16,133 bases of DNA, taken from positions 1 to 16,133 of the forward strand of contig JALLAP010000218.1 of assembly GCA_036939355.1 (NCBI GenBank), read 5' to 3'. Source of the DNA: Thalassiosira profunda (lineage: Eukaryota > Bacillariophyta > Thalassiosirophyceae > Thalassiosirales > Thalassiosiraceae). Below, one piece after another: positions 1 to 7,024 of the stretch. The position numbers and the translations under genes are program-made. Below the pieces are notes generated by a model. The model was not told where the DNA came from and did not search any database. It was given only the letters and a program-made list of their open reading frames with translations. Position 1 is the stretch's first letter; every line of letters begins with the position of its first letter.

Positions 1-455
1 CTCGGTTTGACGCCCAACTCCTTGGTCACACTTTCCTAGCTCAACGCCCATGGCCTTTGCCCTTCCGTAGGAGCCGACTCCCGACGCTGCATTCGACTCG
101 GATTGCTTGAGGTGAGCGCTGTGCTGGTTGTGGGTGGGCGGGATGGCGATGGTCGGCGCTGGCGGGCCGTCGGCGGGCGCGAAGATGTTGGCGTCGGTCG
201 ACGGTGCATGTGTCGACGGGTGCACCCGACGAGCTGTCAGATCGTGCCGCCGCCTCGCCCTCGGCGGTGTTGGCCGCTGGGGCGCTTGCGGCGACGCCGA
301 TGGGCCTTTGAAAGGCCGCCTGTCCGCCCGTGGCTGCCGTGCACATCACTTGATCGCCCCTGGTGCCTCGCCCTCACACCCACTTGACACATGATGTGCT
401 CACGCCCTCTCCGCCCTCTCCGCAGACACACCTCCCGCCTCCCCCAACAGCCACC
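1..455. promoter_or_regulatory. 5' flank and leader of the gene at 456; no supported gene
   Basis: No credible coding region was found here. Short open frames exist on both strands, but they are Arg/Pro-rich and look like GC-rich noise. The last 60 nt before the ATG at 456 are strongly pyrimidine-rich (repeated CCCTCTCCG and CTCCCGC-type runs) and end in a favourable start context, GCCACCATGA. A GTGAGC donor-like site at 112 and a pyrimidine tract ending in CGCAG at 425 could bound a 314-nt intron in the 5' UTR, with a CTTGAC branch-like sequence at 383-388. That is a weak prediction. Confidence 0.4.
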
Positions 456-1253
456 ATGAAGGCCACCGCCACCCCCGCCAAGAAGCCCTCCAAGTCGCCC
501 CGCAAGGCCGCCCCCACTGGCGGCAAGCGGGCCGACCGCCGCGTCCCCCTCGAGGAGATGCGCCGCCTCATGGCCGTCTACGGCTCGCTCAAGTGCCTGC
601 GCAAGCGCCGCGCCGCCCCGGGCTCTCCCGCCGCCTGCGACGTGCCCCTGAAGGCCGACTCCCTCAAGCGCAAGTTCTACCGCTGGTTCCCCGACTTGGA
701 CGCCCGCTTCTCCCGCGATCGCACCGGGTTTTATACGCCCAAGCACGGCCACGAGGCCGAGATTCGGTACCGCGAGGCGATGCGGGCGAAGGACGGGGAG
801 GCATTGGCGCAGAAGCGGGCCCGGTGCCGCAAGGGAGTGAAGCGGGGCGGCGGCGTCAAGGTGGAGAGGGTCCCGCTCAAGAACGCCCCGAAGAAGAAGG
901 TGCTGGCGCGGGCCGTGACGATGGAGGCGGGGATGCCGATGCCGCCCCTGCCGGCCATTCGGCTCGAGGTGGAGGATCCCGACTCGTTCTCGTCGGACGG
1001 AGAGGAGGTGGTCGATCGCTCGTTCGTGGCCGAGCGGAACATCTTTGACGACGTGGAGAAATCCTTTTTCACTCCTCCTCCGCTCATGGAGGTCTCTTCC
1101 GGATCGAGCTCGGAGGAGGCGCGAGAGGAGGAGGAGAGCAGCATCGAGGAGGTGCTGGGGAAGAGCATCGAGGAGTGCTGCGAGGAGATTCTGGGGAGCG
1201 ACAACGACGGGGACAGCGTGTCGGGAATGCTGTTCGACATGATCGCTGCGTGA
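456..1253 (+). CDS. Orphan nuclear-looking protein with basic N-half and acidic C-half (265 aa)
   Basis: I do not recognise a named family. The start is the first ATG of the frame, at 456 in a GCCACCATG context; the open frame runs further upstream without an ATG. Residues 1-27 are rich in Lys, Ser, Pro and Ala with AKK-PSKSPRK-type motifs like the tails of histone H1 and other minor-groove binders. Residues 34-124 form the most structured part: a predicted helix around 34-50 (EEMRRLMAVYGSLKCLRKR), a short SLKRKFYRWFPDLDARF segment at 69-85, then GFYTPKHGHEAEIRYREAMR at 91-110, together basic and aromatic. Residues 120-152 are a basic linker with KKK. Residues 170-265 are strongly acidic and Ser-rich (SSSEEAREEEESS at 217-229), like an activation or chromatin-interaction tail. 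The inference is a DNA- or chromatin-associated regulator in the nucleus. It is a single exon in the + orientation, ahead of the LRR gene. Confidence 0.85.
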   Translation: MKATATPAKKPSKSPRKAAPTGGKRADRRVPLEEMRRLMAVYGSLKCLRKRRAAPGSPAACDVPLKADSLKRKFYRWFPDLDARFSRDRTGFYTPKHGHEAEIRYREAMRAKDGEALAQKRARCRKGVKRGGGVKVERVPLKNAPKKKVLARAVTMEAGMPMPPLPAIRLEVEDPDSFSSDGEEVVDRSFVAERNIFDDVEKSFFTPPPLMEVSSGSSSEEAREEEESSIEEVLGKSIEECCEEILGSDNDGDSVSGMLFDMIAA

Positions 1254-1697
1254 ACGGGATGCAAAGTGCGGGGTCAATTTCAATTGCGGCTGGGGCTGCG
1301 TGTCTGCCATCGACACTGTCTGGCTTTTAGGGATGTATAATTTGTAACGATACCAAATGATGATGTGAATGCAATTGGCAATCTGTGCTGCCCAATAATT
1401 GTCACCGCTGCATTGCATTCCGAGTTCCGAGGAGAGTGGAGACGCTTCGAAGAGGAGAGGGTTTCTCTTCTCTTACCCTCCTAATTTCAGTGACATAAAG
1501 AACTGACGAGGACAGACGGTTGAGGTTTGTCGCTCTCTTCCAGAGAACCACGGCTCGCGCGCGCGTCCCCAGCACCTGCAACCAACCCGCCGCTGGAGCT
1601 CCCATCCCCTCCCCACTCACCGCATTCTCTGCTCTGTTCACAAGCGAACTATTCGCCTCTCCTATCTCTTGACGCTCGCCGTTCAAACTCTGCAAAT
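1254..1697. promoter_or_regulatory. Intergenic: 3' flank of gene at 456 and promoter/leader of gene at 1698
   Basis: This 444-nt stretch holds no gene that I can support. The first half is relatively AT-rich (around 1330-1400, with CAATTG and ATGTATAATTTG words) and probably contains the 3' UTR and polyadenylation region of the upstream gene. The second half is pyrimidine-rich, with CTCTC and CCCTCC runs, and probably carries the transcription start and 5' leader of the LRR gene. The coding frame extends upstream of 1698 without an ATG, so the protein start is fixed by the ATG at 1698. Confidence 0.45.
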
Positions 1698-3342
1698 ATG
1701 TCTGCAGATTGGATGCGAGGCGTGATTGTGAAGTTCGACGACGTCGCCGCCGTAAGTGAACCGAGCACGATCACCTCCATCGAAGACCGGTGGGGCGTCC
1801 AGACTGGACAGTTCACCGACGAGGACTGGAAGGCGATGGGCGCTGGTGAGAAATTTTCGTGCATAAATCTATTGCACTCACATCTTATCGCCATATATTC
1901 TAATTTGCATTGACGCCTGTGTAGCTTTGGGAGAGAGCAAAGTGCTGAGGAAATTAAAGCTCCATAATCTGACGAAGGATGCAGCTGATGCGTTGTTCAA
2001 TGGAGGAAGAGATTGGCCCGTGTTGGAGGTCCTGGATCTGCACGGGGGGAAGTTTAGAATCGCTGGGCTACAGAAGATCATGCCGCTCCTTCACCCTTTA
2101 TCGACTCTCAATACTTTGGATCTAGGGGGGACCGGCATGGGCGTGATGACCGCGCGGTCGCTCAAGGAGGTGCTCGGTCGAACCAGAATTCACACTCTGA
2201 ACGTTTCGTGGAACAACATCAAAGACGAAGGGCTCGAAGTTATCCTTTCCTCCCCACATGCAAAGCACCTCGTCAAATTGCACGTCAATGGCTGCAAATT
2301 CACCACCCGTGGCTTCGAGACCCTGGCTCAGTTCATACGTCGGGATGATATTGAGCTCAAATTGCTTGCGGTGGATATCGAATCAAGACGGGGTCGCCGG
2401 AGTGATTTTGTCAGTGAGAGCGATGCAACGCGATGGAGACAGATGTTGGCTGACGCAATACCAAAATCATCAACGCTGGAGGCCGTCACCTTGGCCAAGT
2501 CGTATGGGCTTCGCGCCGAGTTCTACGACACTCTCCTCAGTTTGGTGTGCGATACTTCAAACCTCGAGGCATTGATTTCGAGCAACCACACCCTGTGTTC
2601 TCTCGACCTGACCGATTCACGGAACGCGTACTACCTCCGATTCCGTACGAAAAGCCACCCGGCGCTGACGAAGGCATTCGAGATCAATTTTGAGGCGTAC
2701 AAGCGTGCCGTGGGGGAAGTGGGGGCCGATCGAAGTGAATTGATTGCCAACGTGATACGCCGGAAGGTCCGCAACCTTTACCTCGCGAAGAAAGACTTTG
2801 ACTTGCAAGGCTTCAATGATATGGACGTCTTACTCATGCCGCATCTGATCCACATGGTTTTATTTAAGGAGCCGGATGAGGACGACAGGAGAATTTACTG
2901 GCAATCCGGTGACGGGCCACCTTTGATACCGAGGGATGACTTGAACAGCATCTACAGGTTGTTGAGGAATTGCCACGTCGCTGAAGTGTTCAGCTTCAAG
3001 TCTCCTGAACAGCTGCTGCGCGAGAACGCTGAGACGATCCAAGAGCTGGAGGACGAGAACGGCGAACTGAAAACGGAAAAGGAGGGCCTTAAAGAGGAAA
3101 ATGATAGCCTGAAAGCGGAAAAGGAGAGCATGAGACAAAGGATAGAAGAGCTCGAACGAGAAAACAAAGAGCTTCGAAGTGCCGGCTCCGGTCGTCCCAA
3201 CAAGCGCGCCAAAACGGACGACGTTGAAAGCCAACTTGCTGCGTTGAAGGCAGGGCAAGCCGCGTTGGAGGCAGGGCAAGCCGCATCAGAAAGCCGGTTT
3301 GTCGCCTTGGAGGCGGAAATAGCCACGCTGAAAGCTCGATAG
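1698..3342 (+). CDS. RI-type leucine-rich-repeat protein with C-terminal coiled coil (521 aa, two exons)
   Basis: Exons are 1698-1845 and 1925-3342. Splicing joins G to CT across a phase-1 intron and restores one 521-residue frame. Residues 57-165 contain about five ribonuclease-inhibitor-like LRR units, visible as LRKLKL, LEVLDLHGG, LNTLDLGGTGMG, IHTLNVSWNNI and LVKLHVNGCKF. A further LRR-like piece (HTLCSLDLTDS) lies near 275. Residues 280-405 are a mixed domain without obvious repeats. Residues 409-468 are a charged coiled coil (LRENAETIQELEDENGELK and following heptads). RPNKRAKTDD at 472-481 is a likely nuclear localisation signal, followed by a second short heptad stretch to the C-terminus. 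LRR plus coiled coil suggests a protein-protein interaction scaffold, probably nuclear. The partner is unknown. It resembles an expanded LRR family I associate with thalassiosiroid diatoms, which is inference. It ends 31 nt from the convergent gene on the other strand. Confidence 0.9.
1846..1924 (+). other. Spliceosomal intron, 79 nt, phase 1
   Basis: The donor is GTGAGAAAT and the acceptor is CTGTGTAG, with a branch-like ATTGACG about 15-20 nt before the acceptor. The intron is clearly more AT-rich than its exons and contains in-frame stops. Removing it joins two otherwise separate frames at an alanine codon (G|CT). Confidence 0.9.
3241..3282 (+). repeat. 21-bp tandem repeat, two copies, inside the LRR gene
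   Basis: Copies at 3241-3261 and 3262-3282 are identical except for one base (TTGAAGG versus TTGGAGG). Each encodes seven residues (ALKAGQA / ALEAGQA), so the duplication extends the C-terminal helix by exactly two heptad turns without changing frame. Confidence 0.9.
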
Positions 3343-3373
3343 AAACAGAATGTCGTGTCCACCCCTCTCTAGC

Positions 3374-6300
3374 TTAGCCTCTGAACAGTGGGTCGTCCAT
3401 TTCTGGCAGCGGTGGAGGTTCTGGTAGGTTGCCGCCCTCCTCTGCTGGACCTGTCCCCCACGACGATGACGCAAACCCCTCTGCATCAAGTCCATTCACC
3501 GCACTGGCATGTTGACTTCCCCACGCGTCGTTACTTGCCATATCCACGTCAGTGTATTGGCCTGTGCCATCTTCGTATCGTTGCTCTGAGTACCCTGACG
3601 CTGGATGGCTGGACATACCACCCTCACTATCCCCATTCATTGCGGCATGAGAACCCTCACCTGCTGGATTGCTTGCATCTTCTCCGTCTTCAGGCACCAT
3701 AGCGCCACTATCATTCGCATCCTCCACTCCCTTGTTGTCGTCTTCGTCATCGTTCCTCTTCGAGTGGCCTGATGTTCTGGGCCGCGGTTTCCCCTTCTGT
3801 CGTTTGCGCATTTCTCGTTGCCGCAATTGCACTGTCGAGGGAGTGATCAATCCGTGCAGACCGGTGGCACGAGAGAAGGCTTTCCTCATTGCCCGGAAAG
3901 GAACCGATCTCTTGGGCGCAACAGCAGGTCGCTGGGGTTGGGGGACCTTTGCTGATTCGGCCCTTCTCTCAGGCCGAGCCGGGTGAGCATCGTACTCATT
4001 CGATGCCTCTTCGCTCATGTCTTCTGTCTCTGATCCTGCATCCATGTTTTGCGTTTCGCTTTCTGTCTCACCACCAAACAACAGATTCTTCAAAGCCGGA
4101 TTTACCGGCGGCGCTGCTTCTCCCATATCCCCGCCAAAGATGAACCCACTGTCTTCCAACCTTGCATAGACCTTGGCAGCCGCCCTCTCGACCTCACCCT
4201 CCAAAGCAGCAGATGGCAGCCCATTGTTCTCCTTCCGTGCAGCTTCCACCTCGGATTCCCAAAGCGTTCGTTCCTCCTCCAGCCTCTCGCTGAGTTCCCT
4301 CTCTTTGGCCTCCTCCCACGATGCGCGAGCATCCTCGATCCTGCGCTGCAAATCCTCTTGGTATTGGCCCTCCATCTCCATCCTTTGTTCGTCCAACTTA
4401 GCGCTCCACTCCTGGCTCAAGCTGCCTTCCAACTCAGCCTTTTGCTGCTGCAGCCTGCCCTCGAACTCTTCGGTCAAACTGGACTGTTCGCGGCCCAGAC
4501 GCACCGCCATTTCCTGCGCGGACTGCGATTCCCAGCTCGCCCTCTCATGCTCAAGCAACTGCTGCAGCTCGTGCTCCTTCTGGGCCTGCCATGACCTTTT
4601 GTCCTCCTCCAGTTGGCGCGCCGCATTTTCGTTCCATGCCGCCTTCTCCTCCTCCACCCGCAGGAACAGCTGCCTCGCCGCAACGCTCTTGGTCTCGGCG
4701 TTCCGCCGCTCGGAATCGTCCAGCCTCTTCTTCCACTCGTCGATCTCGGCATTGAGCCCCCCAATCTTGATCCGCGTGTCCGCCCGTTCCTTCACCAAAT
4801 CGTCGAGGAGGGCCTTCGTCTCGCCCGACTCCCTCTCGAGCTCGTCCACCGCGGCCTTGTGCGCCCCCACCTCCTCCTCGTACTGCTTCGCCTCGGATTC
4901 CAGCCTTGCGACTTCCTTCTCACGCACGTCCAGCTCCTTCCTCGCGATGGCGAAGTTCGCCAGCCGATCCTCGAGCTGGTCCACGTACAGGCTGATCAGA
5001 TCCAGCTCCTCCTGCGTTGCGTTCTGCTCTTGCGTCATCTCGGCCATCTTCCCCTCCCACTCCTCCCGTTCCGCCTCTTGATCGAGCATCAACTCCTCCA
5101 TTTCCCCCCGCAACTGCTCCTCCCGCTCCCGCGACGCGTCCAAATCGTCCACCAACTGCTGGGTCTTGGGCGCCTCCTCCTTCATCTCCAGCTGCAGCTG
5201 CCGCAACGCCGCCTTGAGCACCATCTTGTCGTCCTCAAACACGGCGACGCGGTCGTTCAGTTCGGTGATCAGGGAGTCGCGGGAGGAAACCACGTCGACG
5301 ATGGCGGAGTTGTTCCGCTGCAATGTCGCCACGGCCGATTCCAGCTCTTCCACGTTCGACCGTTCCGTCTGCAGAGCGTGCAGCAGGGTCGACCGGGCCA
5401 ATTCCTGCGCCGCGCGATGGCGCTCCGTCGCCTCCCCGCCCATGAGGTCCTTGGACGCCTTCGCGTCGCTGTCCCACCCGAAGAGCCACGCCAAGAACCC
5501 CCTCTTCTTCTTCCGCTTCTGGGCCTGCTTCCGCTTCAATTCCTCGAGGTAGGTCGACTTTTCGGCCTCGAACCGCTCCGTTTCCACCAAGCACGCGAGC
5601 TTCTCCAATTCGTCCGTCGCCTTGCGCAATTCCGCCCGCAGCTCCTGAATCTTGGACTCGTCCTCGCCCTTGGCGCCCTGCAGCTCCCCCACCCGTCCCT
5701 CGTACGCATTTACCTGCTCCTGCAATTCCGCCACCACCTTCGTCAGGGCGGTGCAATTCGCGTCCAGCTCCAAATTGCGATTGTGAACAAAGTTCCAATT
5801 GCTCTCGCTGTCGGCCAATCTCTCCGTTAACACATCAATCTTGGTCACGAGGGTGTCCGACTCGGACATCAGAGTCGAGATGTGCGCGGTCAAGTTGTGG
5901 ATTTGGTGGGTCAGCGTCATCTCCCGCAGGGTCGACTCGTCCAGTTCCAGGAGCAGGTTTTGGTAGGCGGCGTTGGGGTCGGCGTAGCCATTGTTGTTGT
6001 AGCCGTACTGGTTGTTATTGGGATAGTAGCTGCCCCCCGGTTGTTGTTGTTGCTGCGGCTGGCTTCCCCACGGAGTTGATTTGACGGCATTCCCCGCCTT
6101 GCCATTGGCAGGAAGCGGCGGGGGTGGTGGCGGAGGAAGGATCCCAGGGCCAGAAAGCTGGGGTGTTGCTGTTGCTGCCGTTTGTGTGTTCTGTTTGTTC
6201 CCCCCGAGGATCTTTCCGAACCATCCGCCGCCTCCCCCGCTGTTACCCTGATTATTTGTTTGTTTTGCAGGAGGCGCCGCTGACGTACGAACCGCCGGGC

Positions 6301-6724
6301 GGCCCTGGCCGATGTCGTAACCTCCAAAGGCAGCGGATGCCATTGCGGCGGCTGCATCGTCAATCAGGGGGGCGCCGACATCGCTTTGTTGCGGCGGAGG
6401 CGCCACATCGCTCGCTCCCACTGCAGGAGCCGCTGATGTTATCCCCTCATTATTTATTGGTGCATCACCCGTTGCAGTCGGGTCCTCAGCAATAGTAGCA
6501 CTGCCACCTTCAGCGAGCGGATTCTTCAGCTCGCCCTCGCCCCCGTCGTCAACTAGTCCCGCGGCCCCGGTGGGCAGAGGCCTCGCAGGGGGGGAGGGCG
6601 CCGAGCTGGCCGCCGAGCTGGCTAGCACACATGACATGTGCTCGCTGAGCGACAGTAGGACCAGCGCGCCCACCAAAGGCAGGAGGAGGCCCGGACGCCT
6701 CCGGCGGCGCGTCGTGGTGCCCAT
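3374..6724 (-). CDS. Large secretory-pathway coiled-coil protein with low-complexity ends (1116 aa)
   Basis: I do not recognise a named family. The start chosen is the first ATG, at 6724. Residues 1-35 look like a signal peptide: RRRRR, a hydrophobic core (LLLPLVGALVLLSL), then a VLA|SS cleavage site. There is no Phe at +1, so a standard diatom plastid bipartite signal is unlikely. Residues 36-255 are low complexity: Ala/Pro/Gly stretches, seven consecutive prolines near 197-203, polyGln near 224-228, and Asn/Tyr-rich 236-247. Residues 256-835 are almost entirely charged coiled coil, interrupted by a basic-plus-aromatic insert (KRKKKRGF then LAWLFGW) at 403-417. Tryptophan-phased repeats occupy 688-832. 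N-X-S/T sequons at 277, 323, 471 and 568 fit ER entry. Residues 938-990 are basic and 991-1116 are Asp/Glu/Ser/Gly-rich, ending PPPLPEMDDPLFRG. A structural role in the ER/Golgi, a vesicle lumen or the cell wall is possible. A silica-deposition role would be speculation. Confidence 0.85.
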   Translation of the reverse strand: MGTTTRRRRRPGLLLPLVGALVLLSLSEHMSCVLASSAASSAPSPPARPLPTGAAGLVDDGGEGELKNPLAEGGSATIAEDPTATGDAPINNEGITSAAPAVGASDVAPPPQQSDVGAPLIDDAAAAMASAAFGGYDIGQGRPAVRTSAAPPAKQTNNQGNSGGGGGWFGKILGGNKQNTQTAATATPQLSGPGILPPPPPPPLPANGKAGNAVKSTPWGSQPQQQQQPGGSYYPNNNQYGYNNNGYADPNAAYQNLLLELDESTLREMTLTHQIHNLTAHISTLMSESDTLVTKIDVLTERLADSESNWNFVHNRNLELDANCTALTKVVAELQEQVNAYEGRVGELQGAKGEDESKIQELRAELRKATDELEKLACLVETERFEAEKSTYLEELKRKQAQKRKKKRGFLAWLFGWDSDAKASKDLMGGEATERHRAAQELARSTLLHALQTERSNVEELESAVATLQRNNSAIVDVVSSRDSLITELNDRVAVFEDDKMVLKAALRQLQLEMKEEAPKTQQLVDDLDASREREEQLRGEMEELMLDQEAEREEWEGKMAEMTQEQNATQEELDLISLYVDQLEDRLANFAIARKELDVREKEVARLESEAKQYEEEVGAHKAAVDELERESGETKALLDDLVKERADTRIKIGGLNAEIDEWKKRLDDSERRNAETKSVAARQLFLRVEEEKAAWNENAARQLEEDKRSWQAQKEHELQQLLEHERASWESQSAQEMAVRLGREQSSLTEEFEGRLQQQKAELEGSLSQEWSAKLDEQRMEMEGQYQEDLQRRIEDARASWEEAKERELSERLEEERTLWESEVEAARKENNGLPSAALEGEVERAAAKVYARLEDSGFIFGGDMGEAAPPVNPALKNLLFGGETESETQNMDAGSETEDMSEEASNEYDAHPARPERRAESAKVPQPQRPAVAPKRSVPFRAMRKAFSRATGLHGLITPSTVQLRQREMRKRQKGKPRPRTSGHSKRNDDEDDNKGVEDANDSGAMVPEDGEDASNPAGEGSHAAMNGDSEGGMSSHPASGYSEQRYEDGTGQYTDVDMASNDAWGSQHASAVNGLDAEGFASSSWGTGPAEEGGNLPEPPPLPEMDDPLFRG
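4229..4663 (-). repeat. Trp-phased coiled-coil repeat region within the secretory protein
   Basis: Protein residues 688-832 carry a degenerate repeat of the form RLEEER-x-x-W-E/Q-x-x-A/Q-x-E-x-E-L. Tryptophans fall at residues 697, 712, 731, 773, 803 and 822, giving spacings of 15, 19, 42, 30 and 19. Similar units are RQLEEDKRSWQAQKEHEL and SERLEEERTLWESEVEA. The repeat is visible at protein level; the DNA copies have diverged. Confidence 0.7.
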
Positions 6725-7024
6725 CGTGCAGGTAGGGTGGCTGTGCTTGAGGGCCCCGCCAGGAGGGCAAAGTGGGAGGGGTGGGGGGCGGGGGAAGAGT
6801 GGAGGTTGTGGTTGTGGGCGGGGGCGAGCGGGCAAATCCACGTGTAAGTTTCAAAAACTCGATTTTGAAAAATTAAAAAATCGAATAATTTTGATTTTTT
6901 TGAAAGCTTTTCAAGTTTTTGAACCTCGCGGTTTCTCCTCCCGCCCAGACCACCAGTTTCCCGTCCGCTGCTGCAGCCCACCCCCCGTGCCACCGAACAC
7001 CGCGCTGCGTGGAGAGCTTTTACG
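6725..7024. promoter_or_regulatory. Divergent promoter between the secretory coiled-coil gene and DNAAF5 homologue
   Basis: These 300 nt separate two head-to-head start codons, so both promoters must lie here. On the minus-gene side (6725-6840), the leader read on that strand is C-rich. At 6841-6925 the composition switches abruptly to AT-rich, with runs of A and T. The DNAAF5 side (6926-7024) is again GC-rich and pyrimidine-rich. The AT-rich block is the natural candidate for a shared core promoter or nucleosome-free region. No TATA box can be assigned with certainty. Confidence 0.55.
6850..6923. repeat. Nested inverted repeats in an AT-rich island
   Basis: Outer arms TTCAAAAACT (6850-6859) and AGTTTTTGAA (6914-6923) are perfect 10-nt reverse complements. 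Inner arms TCGATTTT (6859-6866) and AAAATCGA (6877-6884) are perfect 8-nt reverse complements with a 10-nt loop. A further small palindromic word, AAAGCTTTT, sits near 6904-6912. The block stands out from GC-rich flanks. It could be a cruciform-capable promoter element or the remnant of a small inverted-repeat element; no coding content is seen. Confidence 0.7.

Noticed and set aside
41..394. Short open frames on both strands at the left edge
   Set aside because: Their products are Arg/Pro/Gly-rich with no motif, several lack an ATG, and the region fits a promoter/leader better.
237..1418. 393-codon open frame on the minus strand opposite the orphan gene
   Set aside because: It is an antisense shadow. 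Its product is His/Leu/Arg/Gly-rich low complexity, while the + frame has a good start context and coherent basic-core-acidic architecture.
4613..5830. 405-codon open frame on the plus strand
   Set aside because: It lies entirely opposite the charged coiled coil of the minus-strand gene. The Leu/Arg/Pro/His-rich product is what the complement of Glu/Lys/Gln-rich codons gives.
6620..6724. Diatom plastid-targeting presequence on the large coiled-coil protein
   Set aside because: The predicted cleavage context is VLA|SS with no Phe/Trp/Tyr/Leu at +1, so the ASAFAP-type motif is missing and plain secretory entry is favoured.
6850..6923. MITE or transposon insertion
   Set aside because: No target-site duplication was seen around the inverted arms and the arms are only 10 nt. 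Kept as an inverted repeat without a mobile-element call.
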